A DNA stretch of 36,310 bases, taken from assembly GCA_020049245.1 (NCBI GenBank), contig JAIFLB010000068.1:1-36310 (forward strand), written 5' to 3'. The notes under the pieces are model-generated. The model ran no database searches, was not told where the DNA came from, and worked only from the letters and a program-made list of their open reading frames with translations. The DNA is from Betaproteobacteria bacterium (GTDB taxonomy: Bacteria; Pseudomonadota; Gammaproteobacteria; Burkholderiales; Thiobacillaceae). The position numbers and the translations under genes were made by a program. Positions 15,973 to 23,127 of this stretch are shown piece by piece. Each line of letters opens with the position of its first letter. Position 1 is the first letter of the stretch.

Positions 15973-16974
15973 TCATACCACCCCCGCGCGCAAAAGATCG
16001 TGCATATTCAACGCACCTGCAAGGCGGCCGTCATCATCCAGCGCCAACAGGCCATTCACCTTGTATTCCTGCATCAGGCGCACTGCCTCGACCGCCAGAT
16101 CGGAAGCCGCGACAGTATGTGGCCGACGATGCATGACCTGGGCAATCATCGCGCTGCGCACATCGACATCCTGATCGAGCAATCGACGCAGATCGCCGTC
16201 GGTAAAAATTCCAACCAAGCGGGATTCGGCATCGACAACTGCGGTCATGCCAAGCCCCTTGCGCGTCATTTCCAGTAACGCCTGTTTCAAGCTGGCGGAT
16301 TCATCGACCACCGGTAATGCCGCATCACGATGCATCAGATCATGCACGTGCACCAGCAAACGCCGCCCCAGCGCACCGCCAGGATGCGTGCGGGCAAAGT
16401 CCTCGGCGCTGAAGCCACGCGCATGCAGCGTCGCCACCGCCAACGCATCACCCAGCGCCAAAGCTACCGTCGTGCTGGCGGTGGGGGCGAGATTGAGCGG
16501 GCAAGCTTCTTGTTCGACACCGGCATCCAGATGAATATCCGATGCCTTCGCCAGCGTGGAAGCCGGGTTCCCGGTCATGCTGATCAACTTGGCGCCGCGC
16601 CGCTTGATCAGCGGCAAAATCGCCGCGAGTTCAGCGCTCTCACCGGAATTAGAAAGGGCAATGACCACGTCCTGGCCAGTGATCATGCCCAGATCGCCAT
16701 GGCTGGCCTCGGCCGGATGCATGAAAAAGGACGGCGTACCAGTACTGGCCAGCGTGGCGGCGATCTTGCCGCCAATATGACCGGACTTGCCCATGCCCGA
16801 CACGACCACTCGACCATGGCACGCTAAAAGCGTATCCACCGCGCGCAGAAAACTGTCGTCCACGCGGGCGACCAATTGCAGAACCGCCGCCGCTTCAATT
16901 TCAAGCGTGCGCTTGGCAAGCTCGAGGATCTCGGCGGGGGGTGGGGAGCGGGATGTCATAATGGAACCCAACAT
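15973..16974 (-). CDS. kdsD: Arabinose-5-phosphate isomerase KdsD, 333 aa
   Basis: KdsD interconverts ribulose-5-phosphate and arabinose-5-phosphate, the first step of Kdo synthesis. The sugar isomerase (SIS) domain holds VVVSGMGKSGHIGGKIAATL, the HPAEASHGDLGM active-site segment and IALSNSGESAEL; two CBS domains follow from about residue 205 (MHRDAALPVVDES; MHRRPHTVAASD). The length is normal. The start at 16974 is one of two ATGs; the second, at 16959, is equally possible and no ribosome site decides. It heads the minus-strand run and is divergent from kefB with 49 bases between them. Confidence 0.95.
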   Translation of the reverse strand: MLGSIMTSRSPPPAEILELAKRTLEIEAAAVLQLVARVDDSFLRAVDTLLACHGRVVVSGMGKSGHIGGKIAATLASTGTPSFFMHPAEASHGDLGMITGQDVVIALSNSGESAELAAILPLIKRRGAKLISMTGNPASTLAKASDIHLDAGVEQEACPLNLAPTASTTVALALGDALAVATLHARGFSAEDFARTHPGGALGRRLLVHVHDLMHRDAALPVVDESASLKQALLEMTRKGLGMTAVVDAESRLVGIFTDGDLRRLLDQDVDVRSAMIAQVMHRRPHTVAASDLAVEAVRLMQEYKVNGLLALDDDGRLAGALNMHDLLRAGVV

Positions 16975-17023
16975 AATGGTTCACAAGTATAGCGATTAGC
17001 CCCTGACCGCTCTAGCAACCGAA
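16975..17023. promoter_or_regulatory. Divergent intergenic region kdsD/kefB
   Basis: Only 49 bases separate the two divergent starts. Any promoters must be within them or inside the coding ends. I see no clear -35/-10 pair that I would commit to; the region is AT-richer than its flanks. Confidence 0.3.
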
Positions 17024-18559
17024 ATGCACTCCACACTCGAACTGACTCTAATCCTGCTTGCCGCTGGCGTTTTCGCCCTGGCGCTGCTGAAAGCCGCCGG
17101 CATGCCGGCTTTGCTCGGTTACGTTTTGATCGGTATTGGCCTTGGGCCTTTTTTGCATGGCATGGGCGCAGATTCGCCAACCGCGCATCTGGCCGAGTTC
17201 GGTGTTGTCTTCCTGATGTTCTCGATCGGCCTCGAGTTTTCGCTTGCTCGTCTGAAAACCATGCGGATGGCTGTATTCGGACTCGGCGGCCTGCAAGTGA
17301 CGATCACCATGTTCATCGTCATGGTCTGCGGTCTCGTTCTCGGTCTGTCCTGGGAAACCGGCCTCGCGCTGGGTGGTGTCATCACCATGTCTTCCACCGC
17401 TATCGTCAGCAAGTTGTTGTCTGAACGCGACGAACTCGATAGCGAACATGGTCGCCTGATTCTTGGTGTGCTGTTGTTCCAGGATCTCGCCGTCGCGCCG
17501 CTGATCATCTTTGTCCCCGCGCTGGCGCAGAGTAGCGGCCTGGGTGAAGCCTTGCTTTTTGCCTCGCTGAAAGCCGTGCTGGTCCTGACGCTGATACTGG
17601 CGGTTGGACAAAAGCTGATGCGGCCATGGTTTCACATCGTCGCGCAAAGCAAATCGAGCGAATTGTTCATGCTCAACGTCTTGCTGGTCACCCTTGGCCT
17701 GGCTTACATCACCGATCGCGCCGGACTCTCACTCGCGCTGGGCGCTTTCCTGGCCGGTGTCTTGATTGCCGAAACGGAATATCGCTATCAGGTCGAGGCC
17801 GACATCCGCCCATTCCGGGATGTGTTGATGGGACTCTTCTTCGTCTCCGTCGGCCTCATGCTGGATCTGCAAATCGTTGCCCAGCATTGGGAAAAAGTGT
17901 TGGCCATCCTGTTGTTGCTGGTCTTCGGCAAACTACTGGTGATCGCTTTGCTGGCCGGCTTGTTCACCCAATCCTGGCCGGTTGTGATGCGCGTCGGCAC
18001 CGGCCTGGCGCAAGCCGGTGAATTCGGTTTCGTGCTGCTCGGCCTGACCCTGGCGAACAGCCTGTTGGCGCCTGAAATGCATCAGATCATTCTGGCGGCG
18101 ATGGTTTTGTCGATGCTGGCGGCGCCATTGCTGCTGATGGCGGGAACCCGCCTGGCGCAACGCATGGAAGGCGGCGCCTGGATGGAGCAGGCGCGTGGCG
18201 TGCATGAGATCGCAACGCGCGCGTTCGGCAAACAAAAACACGTGATTCTTTGCGGCTATGGTCGTAGCGGCCAGAGCCTGGCCCGGCTGCTCGAATCGGA
18301 ACATATCCCTTTCATCGCGCTCGACCACGACCCGCGCCGGGTTCGTGCTGCGGCGCAAGCGGGCGACAACGTTGTTTTCGGCGACTCGACCCGCACCGAA
18401 GTCTTGATGGCGGCCGGCGTGCAGCGCGCAAAGGCGGTCGTGGTGAGCTTCGCGCACACGCCCTCGGCGCTGAAAATCATTGCCTCGGTGCAGCGTTTGC
18501 GACCCGATGCACCGATCATCGTCCGCACCGTGGATGACAACGCATGGAAGGCGCGCTGA
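17024..18559 (+). pseudogene. kefB: KefB-type cation:proton antiporter, 5' part of a disrupted gene (511 codons)
   Basis: This frame encodes a CPA2 antiporter membrane domain (about residues 1-375, twelve or so hydrophobic segments, with GVVFLMFSIGLEFSLARL, GGVITMSSTAIVSKLL and LFFVSVGLMLDL) and then most of a TrkA-N/RCK nucleotide-binding domain (HVILCGYGRSGQSLARLL near 405-420). The frame stops at 18557-18559 soon after VRTVDDNA. The rest of the protein resumes in another frame at EGALMLASQ. Relatives have about 20 residues between these points, typically ending AAGA-x-EVVPE, and they are missing here. The arithmetic fits a deletion of 3n+1 bases (about 55-58). The full gene would be about 650 residues, the family's usual size. 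It may be a real mutation, a sequencing or assembly error, or a split pair: an ATG overlaps the stop (TGATG). Confidence 0.85.
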
Positions 18560-18933
18560 TGCTCGCCTCGCAAACCATGCTGATGGCCGGCGTGCCATTG
18601 ACCCGCGTGTTGAAGCGCATCCGGCAAACACGGGAAGCACGTTATGGCGCGATGCGCGGTTATTTTCGCGGCTTGACCGACGAAACCGAGGATGAAACGG
18701 GTGGCGAGAGGCTGACTTCAGTCCTGCTCGAACCGCGTCATACCGGCTGCGGCAAGACCCTGGCCGAACTGACCTTTGAGAAATGGGGCGCCAGCGTCGT
18801 TGGCCTCCGGCGGCCCGGCAATCCGAGCGCGGAATACAGTCCGGAAACTCAACTTGTAGCGGGCGATATCGTACTGCTCAGAGGCGAACCGGATGCGCTG
18901 GCGGCGGCGGAAATCGCCTTGCGCGGCAGTTGA
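18544..18933 (+). pseudogene. kefB: KefB-type antiporter, 3' part in a shifted frame (TrkA-C domain)
   Basis: The frame opens with MEGALMLASQTMLMAGVPLTRV, equivalent to the (L/M)EG-S/A-LMLAS helix that follows the RCK-N domain in intact KefB homologues. It then carries a cytoplasmic linker and a TrkA-C domain (TSVLLEPRHTGCGKTLAELTFEKWGASVVGLRR, ending VAGDIVLLRGEPDAL). It lies two frames over from the upstream part. Translation could restart at the ATG at 18559, which overlaps the upstream TGA, giving a free 124-residue regulatory domain; this is possible but untested. The gene ends 3 bases from the convergent prepilin gene, with no terminator between them. Confidence 0.82.
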
Positions 18934-18936
18934 AAT

Positions 18937-19713
18937 TCAAAACAGCGCCGCAGCGCCGCAATTCGCCTCATTTTCGGCCGCTCGCCAATATCCGTTTTGC
19001 GGGTCGTAGCAGCGGCTTTCAGATGGCGGGCCGCCACCGCCACCGTAGGCGCTGAAACGAAACTGGCCGCTGTTGGCGCGGCCATCGTCGATCTTGCGAT
19101 CGATCTCGGCCAGTATCCGCGCCGGTACCTGACTACCGGTCTTCAGGTTCAGTCTGGCGCCACCGCCGGATCCGGCAAACTGGGCATCGTATTGCAACTG
19201 CAAGGTTGCGCCATACGGGTTGCGCGGCCATTCCGAAGCAGGGTCAGGCTGGCTGCCGCTGGCGCGGTAATGCCCAGAAATCAGATTCGCATGCGATAAA
19301 TGTACCCAGACCAGCAGGCTTTCTCGCGCTTGCGGCGTATCCCGCACCACACCATCCGAATTACCGCCGATCGAATCGTTTTCAATGCCAGACAGGTTGG
19401 ATCGCGCCAAAGTCCCTGGGTAGTCCCCAGGCAGCGCGCCATATTTATCCTGAAAGGTGAAGTAGGCGGCCTTGATGCTGTCCAGTTGCGAAATCAGATT
19501 TCTCGCCCGTGCACTCTCGATCAGTTCCTGGCCTTTGAGAATTCCGCCCAGCAGCAGACCAATCACGACCAGAACAATGGCCAGTTCAATCAACGTAAAA
19601 CCTGCACATGCGCTGCGCGAGCGTCGTTTGCCGGTTTGGTTGCCAACGCGGTTGCCAATGCGGTTGCCAAAAACGCGGCCAACAATGACGCAGGCGAGAT
19701 TTGATTTGATCAT
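18937..19713 (-). CDS. Type IV prepilin-like (pseudopilin) protein, 258 aa
   Basis: The prepilin peptidase site and N-methylation helix are textbook: G-F-T-L-I-E-L-A-I-V-L-V-V-I-G-L-L-L-G-G, with Glu at +5. The mature protein is about 220 residues, with an alpha-helical stem (KGQELIESARARNLISQLDSI) and a Gly/Ser-rich globular part. It ends with a Cys-bounded loop (RCYDPQNGY and then NCG) typical of pilin D-regions. The leader is unusually long, about 38 residues from the ATG at 19713 or 52 from a GTG at 19755, and contains a G-N-R-(I/V) repeat. No other pilus or type II secretion gene is nearby, so it must use machinery encoded elsewhere. Its role is unknown. Confidence 0.83.
   Translation of the reverse strand: MIKSNLACVIVGRVFGNRIGNRVGNQTGKRRSRSACAGFTLIELAIVLVVIGLLLGGILKGQELIESARARNLISQLDSIKAAYFTFQDKYGALPGDYPGTLARSNLSGIENDSIGGNSDGVVRDTPQARESLLVWVHLSHANLISGHYRASGSQPDPASEWPRNPYGATLQLQYDAQFAGSGGGARLNLKTGSQVPARILAEIDRKIDDGRANSGQFRFSAYGGGGGPPSESRCYDPQNGYWRAAENEANCGAAALF
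19638..19670 (-). repeat. 12-bp tandem repeat within the prepilin leader
   Basis: GGTTGCCAACGC at 19638-19649, GGTTGCCAATGC at 19650-19661 and a partial GGTTGCCAA at 19662-19670 are arranged head to tail. They encode the repeated Gly-Asn-Arg-(Ile/Val) part of the prepilin leader. The unit length is a multiple of three, so copy-number change would keep the frame. Confidence 0.85.
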
Positions 19714-20056
19714 GAGTGCTTTTGAAAGCAATTTACAGACCTCTTGTGCCGTCACGAAGAACAGAACCAGACTGAGTTAAAACAGGCAGCTACGCGAATC
19801 AAGATCTATTAACCGTCATTTTTTCGTCAATCATGATGATTCGCCAACATTGAGAAGCAAATCGCAGATTAAACATCACTCTTGTTGCGGGATTTAACCG
19901 CCTTGAATCAATACCAGGAAAACAGCACAGGCAGGATGAAACCAATCGTAACAATTGCAAACAGCGCAGACACGTGCGGCTTACAGCAGCGCCCTAAAGT
20001 GATCTCACCGACACACATTCAGTGTGCCGGCCCATCACCTTACTCAGGAGCATGTC
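19714..20056. other. Intergenic region between divergent prepilin and small periplasmic protein genes
   Basis: About 340 bases with no convincing gene on either strand. It is AT-richer than its surroundings. It contains a 13-bp palindrome AATCAT-G-ATGATT at 19829-19841 and a short hairpin CACAC-ATTCA-GTGTG a few tens of bases before the downstream ribosome site. Promoters for both genes should lie here, but I cannot place them with confidence. Confidence 0.5.
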
Positions 20057-20509
20057 ATGAAAAACAATCGCATCGTTAAAACCTTGGCCATCGCCGCCAT
20101 TTCCTCGCTGACCCTGCTTGCCGGAGCGAGCCAAGCGAACAGTTGGGGCAATCACTCATCACATTTCGCAACTCCTTACGCTCCGCATTCCCCCGATTAC
20201 GCCAACTTTTCTCCCGCCAGCTATGACCATGACGCTTCCCGTGGCTTCAAACCACGCGAAGCAAGCCACTTGATTGATAGCCGGCAACAGACACAGATTG
20301 ACAAAATCATGCATGGCCTGCGTATCGGCAGCCTGTCTCAACGTGAAGTCAGAAAGTTGGTACATGAGCAAAAGGAAATCGAGCAGTTGCAAAGAGATTT
20401 TCTGGCTGATCGACACCTGAGCCGGAATGAATGGGCGGAACTCGATCAGCGGCTTGATCGTGCCGCACGCAACATCCGTTCGGAAAAGCGTGACAGCAAT
20501 TGGCGCTAA
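20057..20509 (+). CDS. Small periplasmic protein of unknown function, 150 aa
   Basis: A Sec signal peptide (KTLAIAAISSLTLLAG, cleaved near SQA) is followed by a His/Ser/Tyr-rich linker and then a helical region from about residue 75. That region contains two similar units: RQQTQIDKIMHGLRIGSLSQREVRKL and EIEQLQRDFLADRHLSRNEWAEL, the second resembling a degenerate EF-hand-like loop (D-R-x-L-S). Proteins with this x-G-x-L-(T/S)-x-x-E-x-x-x-L pattern are common, uncharacterised periplasmic proteins of proteobacteria. I chose the ATG at 20057, preceded by AGGAG at 7 bases, over an upstream in-frame ATG at 20024. A terminator-like hairpin follows. Confidence 0.83.
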   Translation: MKNNRIVKTLAIAAISSLTLLAGASQANSWGNHSSHFATPYAPHSPDYANFSPASYDHDASRGFKPREASHLIDSRQQTQIDKIMHGLRIGSLSQREVRKLVHEQKEIEQLQRDFLADRHLSRNEWAELDQRLDRAARNIRSEKRDSNWR

Positions 20510-20518
20510 ACGGGAATT

Positions 20519-20546
20519 GGCGGGGCCGCACACACGCCCCGCCTTT
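20519..20546 (+). terminator. Terminator-like hairpin after the small periplasmic protein gene
   Basis: GGCGGGGC (20519-20526) and GCCCCGCC (20536-20543) form a perfect 8-bp GC-rich stem with a 9-base loop, followed by only TTT. It lies 9 bases after the stop codon. The stem is strong but the T-run short, so termination may be partial. Confidence 0.7.
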
Positions 20547-20553
20547 GTGTGGC

Positions 20554-20566
20554 AGGTGTCACACCT
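20554..20566. promoter_or_regulatory. 13-bp palindrome upstream of the yceI-like gene
   Basis: AGGTGT-C-ACACCT is a perfect inverted repeat with a one-base centre. It lies about 20 bases upstream of a possible -10 (TATAAA, 20585-20590), a position suited to an operator. No regulator is encoded nearby. Confidence 0.4.
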
Positions 20567-20589
20567 TGAGCAACGTCGTGATGCTATAA

Positions 20590-20617
20590 AAGGGGCCACG
20601 GAAAACTCCGGCCCCTT
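20590..20617 (+). promoter_or_regulatory. Hairpin in the leader of the yceI-like gene
   Basis: AAGGGGCC (20590-20597) pairs with GGCCCCTT (20610-20617), an 8-bp perfect stem with a 12-base loop. No T-run follows, so it is more likely a leader structure than a terminator. It ends about 30 bases before a GAGGAGA ribosome site. Confidence 0.5.
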
Positions 20618-20661
20618 GGTGTCTATTGCGCACCAGAATATTTACTTGACGAGGAGACATC

Positions 20662-21486
20662 ATGCAAAACACCAACCTGACCAGCCGAACCAGACTTTCC
20701 CTGATCTCGCTCAGCCTCGCTCTTGGCCTTGCGCTTTCGGCTCCAGTTCAGGCTGAAGTCGAAACCTTTGCTATCGATACCGCGCACAGCTTCGCCAACT
20801 GGGAATTGCGCCATATCGTAGCCCGCACGAGCGGGACTTTTCACGACATCAAGGGCACTGTCGTACTTGACTTGAGCAACCTGGCCCAATCATCAGTCAA
20901 TGCCGTGATCAGCGTTTACAGCCTGAATTCGAGCCACCTGCGGCGTGATGTACACACCTTGACCGACGAATTCCTCGATGCACGCAATTATCCCGAGATG
21001 AAGTTCGTCTCCACCAGCGTCACCCCCCTCACCCCTGACAAAGGCACAATCAAAGGCCAACTCAGCCTGCATGGCGAGACCAAGCCAGTCACCATGGACT
21101 ATCAGATACTGGGTATCGGTCCGGATCCCTGGGGTGGCATGCGTGCTGGCTTCAAAGCCACCACGCGCATCAACCGATCCGATTTCGGCATTACGAAATA
21201 CACACCGACAGGCCCGGTCGGCAATGAAGTCGATATCACGCTGTTGATTGAAGGCATCAAACAAGGCCCCGATGGCAAACCCTGGAATGCGAAAGCTGCC
21301 GCCGAAGAAAAGGCAAAAGTTATTTCCTACCCGATGCCGACGCAAACCGCTCCTGTACCTGTCGTCGTCCCGGTCCCGGCACCCGTGGCTGTTCCTACGC
21401 CAGCACCTGCACCTGCACCTGCACCAGTGAAAAAGGAAAGCGCGGAAGATCAGTTGAAGAAAAAACTGAAAGGTCTATTCAATTAA
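20662..21486 (+). CDS. YceI-family exported protein with Pro/Ala linker and charged tail, 274 aa
   Basis: A signal peptide is cleaved near residue 31 (VQA followed by EVETF). The YceI lipocalin-like barrel spans about 32-215: FAIDTAHSFANWELRH, GTFHDIKGTVVLD, the FLDARNYPEMKFVSTSV motif, GQLSLHGETKPVTMDYQI and FKATTRINRSDFGI. YceI proteins bind isoprenoid-type lipids such as polyprenyl chains in the periplasm; the individual ligand is unknown. Ordinary YceI proteins end with the barrel at about 190 residues. This one continues with a roughly 30-residue Pro/Val/Ala linker (repeated PAP units) and a short amphipathic Lys/Leu segment (EDQLKKKLKGLFN), which could bind membrane or a partner. The ribosome site is GAGGAGA at 8 bases. 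Confidence 0.92.
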   Translation: MQNTNLTSRTRLSLISLSLALGLALSAPVQAEVETFAIDTAHSFANWELRHIVARTSGTFHDIKGTVVLDLSNLAQSSVNAVISVYSLNSSHLRRDVHTLTDEFLDARNYPEMKFVSTSVTPLTPDKGTIKGQLSLHGETKPVTMDYQILGIGPDPWGGMRAGFKATTRINRSDFGITKYTPTGPVGNEVDITLLIEGIKQGPDGKPWNAKAAAEEKAKVISYPMPTQTAPVPVVVPVPAPVAVPTPAPAPAPAPVKKESAEDQLKKKLKGLFN

Positions 21487-21602
21487 TCCGGTTCGATCCG
21501 AAGAATCTGGAGGCCAGAGCAAGCTGCCGGAAAAAAGAGGGGATTTGCGCAACGCATTCCTGCAGGCAAGCTTGAAACGGGAATGATGTGCTGAATGATT
21601 TG

Positions 21603-21684
21603 GATCAGTTCAGAGGGCCGGCTTTGACCGGCCTTTTTTCATTACAACACCATAGCGATAGTGGACTTTTTGTCAGAACTGATC
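21603..21684. repeat. Long-range inverted repeat enclosing the yceI terminator
   Basis: GATCAGTTC (21603-21611) and GAACTGATC (21676-21684) are perfect complements 64 bases apart and flank the terminator hairpin at 21616-21639. Together they make a nested structure in the gap between convergent genes. No function is assigned. Confidence 0.5.
21616..21639 (+). terminator. Rho-independent terminator of the yceI-like gene
   Basis: GGCCGG (21616-21621), a 6-base loop, CCGGCC (21628-21633) and then six T residues. It stands 130 bases after the stop codon and faces the plus strand. The T-run is only on this side, so it is not bidirectional. Confidence 0.88.
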
Positions 21685-21693
21685 TGGCCAGTA

Positions 21694-21713
21694 CTAGCAA
21701 AAAATTTTGCTAG
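21694..21713. repeat. Palindrome overlapping the stop of the chalcone-isomerase-like gene
   Basis: CTAGCAAAA (21694-21702) and TTTTGCTAG (21705-21713) are perfect complements separated by two A residues. The 3' arm includes the stop codon of the minus-strand gene (21710-21712). It may act as a weak terminator on that strand or as a protein site. Confidence 0.5.
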
Positions 21714-22333
21714 ATCGCATCCCGAATATCGCCGAGTAGAGCCCGCTTCAGGTTCTTTTGAATCGGCCGCTCACCCAGCCATATCTTCAGCAAACTTCGA
21801 TTGAAGGCCGCGCCGGGTACCGCGCCGAGAAAATGCTGGTTCAACCAGACACGGGTTCCAAGGGTCGGCAGGTAATCCATTTGCACAATGCCACCTTTGG
21901 GAATACGGCCGATTTTGTGCATCAAGCTCATGAACTGATCAATTGGCGCCTGAATCGCGGCGAGTTCCTCGGCACTATTGTTGTCGGTCAAGCCGCCCAA
22001 CAAATACTTCAAATCCTGCTGAGCCGAGACATCACGTAATAGCGTGATGCGCAATCGACGCGGAATATCCTGATCAAGAATGTCCTGCGGATCATTCAGC
22101 TTGCGCGGCAAGTAGAGGGCAATCTGGTAAATATCCAGAAACAGCAAATTCCGCACACCGACGCCATTCAGGACCAGTTCGAACGACTTCAGGCTAGCCT
22201 GGCTTTCGATGATTTCAGCCGGGCGGTTACTGGCAAAGCCATCCGTTGGCGTACCCGAGAAAGCCAGGCAAACCAGACTGGCAGCGCAAGCAGTGCGTCG
22301 CCCCTGCCGAGTCACGCTTGATTCCAGGTGCAT
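21710..22333 (-). CDS. Chalcone isomerase-like exported protein, 207 aa
   Basis: The signal peptide (RRTACAASLVCLAFSG) is followed by a domain of the bacterial chalcone-isomerase-like family: LVLNGVGVRNLLFLDIYQIALYL near 50-70, then LRITLLRDVSAQQDLKYLLGGL, GIVQMDYLPTLGTRVWLN and the ending KIWLGERPIQKNLKRALLG. Bacterial members share the plant chalcone isomerase fold but have no demonstrated flavonoid activity; some bind fatty acids. I chose the ATG at 22333 because it overlaps the TGA of a small upstream ORF in the TGATG arrangement; an in-frame ATG at 22381 would add 16 residues inside that ORF. A periplasmic location is likely. Confidence 0.85.
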   Translation of the reverse strand: MHLESSVTRQGRRTACAASLVCLAFSGTPTDGFASNRPAEIIESQASLKSFELVLNGVGVRNLLFLDIYQIALYLPRKLNDPQDILDQDIPRRLRITLLRDVSAQQDLKYLLGGLTDNNSAEELAAIQAPIDQFMSLMHKIGRIPKGGIVQMDYLPTLGTRVWLNQHFLGAVPGAAFNRSLLKIWLGERPIQKNLKRALLGDIRDAI

Positions 22334-22488
22334 CAGAATGCGAGTTGTAGCCAATCCCCCAGGCAAGGGTCGGATGCGCATTCACTGAAGCCACAGAAAT
22401 CATCCTCGCTGTCACCAGGCTGAATAACATCCTCCATTTCGTCATCCTCAATTGGCTCACGCAATTCAGTTTCCCATTTGATCGACAT
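22333..22488 (-). CDS. Small acidic Cys-containing ORF, 51 aa, coupled to the chalcone-isomerase-like gene
   Basis: I do not recognise this protein. The ATG at 22488 has a GGAG ribosome site 6 bases upstream. The product starts MSIKWETELREPIEDDEMED, is rich in Asp and Glu, and ends with a cysteine cluster, C32-x4-C37-x4-C42 in DDFCGFSECASDPCLGDW. Its TGA overlaps the ATG of the chalcone-isomerase-like gene by one base (TGATG), the same coupling used by ptsN and hprK in this window. A good ribosome site, correct spacing and a coupled stop all argue that it is translated. Three spaced cysteines in an acidic context suggest metal binding or a redox role, but that is a guess. Confidence 0.65.
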   Translation of the reverse strand: MSIKWETELREPIEDDEMEDVIQPGDSEDDFCGFSECASDPCLGDWLQLAF

Positions 22489-22711
22489 GACTCACTCCGC
22501 TTTAAAAAACAGGTGAATATCATCCTGAAGTGTCGTGAAGCTTCGATGACAATTTTCAAAAACCTTGGCTGAAACAACGACTTCAACCAATTCGCCTCCG
22601 TATTTCAACCATTTCCAACCATTTCCAGAGACTGCGGCACGGTTTGAGGTTGCCATCCCGTTGTTTCAGGGCTCAAGCAGGATTAGCCCAGGTTTTCTCC
22701 TATCGCCCCTA
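22489..22711. other. Intergenic region upstream of rnpB
   Basis: About 220 AT-rich bases between the divergent small ORF and the RNase P RNA. I see no gene. It contains repeated short ATTTCCAACC-type units near 22600-22628, one of which (CATTTCCAACCA, 22610-22621) recurs exactly downstream of rnpB at 23183-23194. Confidence 0.5.
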
Positions 22712-22717
22712 TATACT
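22712..22717 (+). promoter_or_regulatory. Likely -10 box of the rnpB promoter
   Basis: TATACT ends 7 bases before the predicted 5' end of RNase P RNA, the right place for a sigma-70 -10 element. No good -35 hexamer is evident 16-18 bases upstream. Confidence 0.55.
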
Positions 22718-22724
22718 GCGCGCC

Positions 22725-23127
22725 GGAGTTGGCCAGGCAGCCGCTGCACGGTTTACCGCGTAGAGGAAAGTCCGGGCTCCATAGGGCAGAGTGCCAGGTA
22801 ACGCCTGGGCGCTATAAGTCGAGGGTGCAAACCCCGGCCCAAGGCGACGGAAAGTGCAACAGAAAAGATACCGCCGATGGCCGGTCGAGAGACCGGATCA
22901 GGCAAGGTTGAAATGGCGAGGTAAGAGCTCACCGCGGACGTGGCAACACGGACGGCAAGGTAAACCCCACTCGGAGCAAGGCCAAATAGGCAGGCACGTC
23001 AATGGCCTTTACGGCATTGACATCGGCGGCCCGTCGAAGCCTGCGGGTAGGCTGCTTGAGGCGCGGGGCGATCCGCGTCCCAGATGAATGGTTGCCCTCG
23101 ACAGAACCCGGCTTATCGGCCAACTCC
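22725..23127 (+). ncRNA. rnpB: RNase P RNA, bacterial class A
   Basis: This is the catalytic RNA of RNase P, which matures tRNA 5' ends. The ends pair as helix P1 (GGAGTTGGCC at 22725-22734 with GGCCAACTCC at 23118-23127). The universal 5' block TAGAGGAAAGTCCGGGCTCC lies near 22760-22780. The conserved segments GGTAAGAGCTCACCGC, ACGGCAAGGTAAACCCCA and GGAGCAAGGCCAAATAGG follow, and the 3' block CGACAGAACCCGGCTTATCGG completes helix P4. Total length of about 403 bases is normal. I could not find the usual GGU of the L15 loop that pairs with the tRNA CCA end. The exact ends may differ by a few bases; a T-rich stretch after 23130 may serve as the terminator. Confidence 0.95.

Noticed and set aside
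18544..18580. Programmed ribosomal frameshift in kefB
   Set aside because: No slippery heptamer is visible and about 20 conserved residues are missing, which frameshifting alone would not explain.
20550..20575. Possible sigma-54 promoter (TGGCA and a later TTGAGC)
   Set aside because: The GG and GC dinucleotides are not 10 bases apart, so the spacing is wrong for a -24/-12 promoter.
22227..22586. 119-codon minus-strand open frame
   Set aside because: It overlaps the chalcone-isomerase-like gene and the 51-codon ORF in another frame and has no ribosome site; the 51-codon ORF is better supported.
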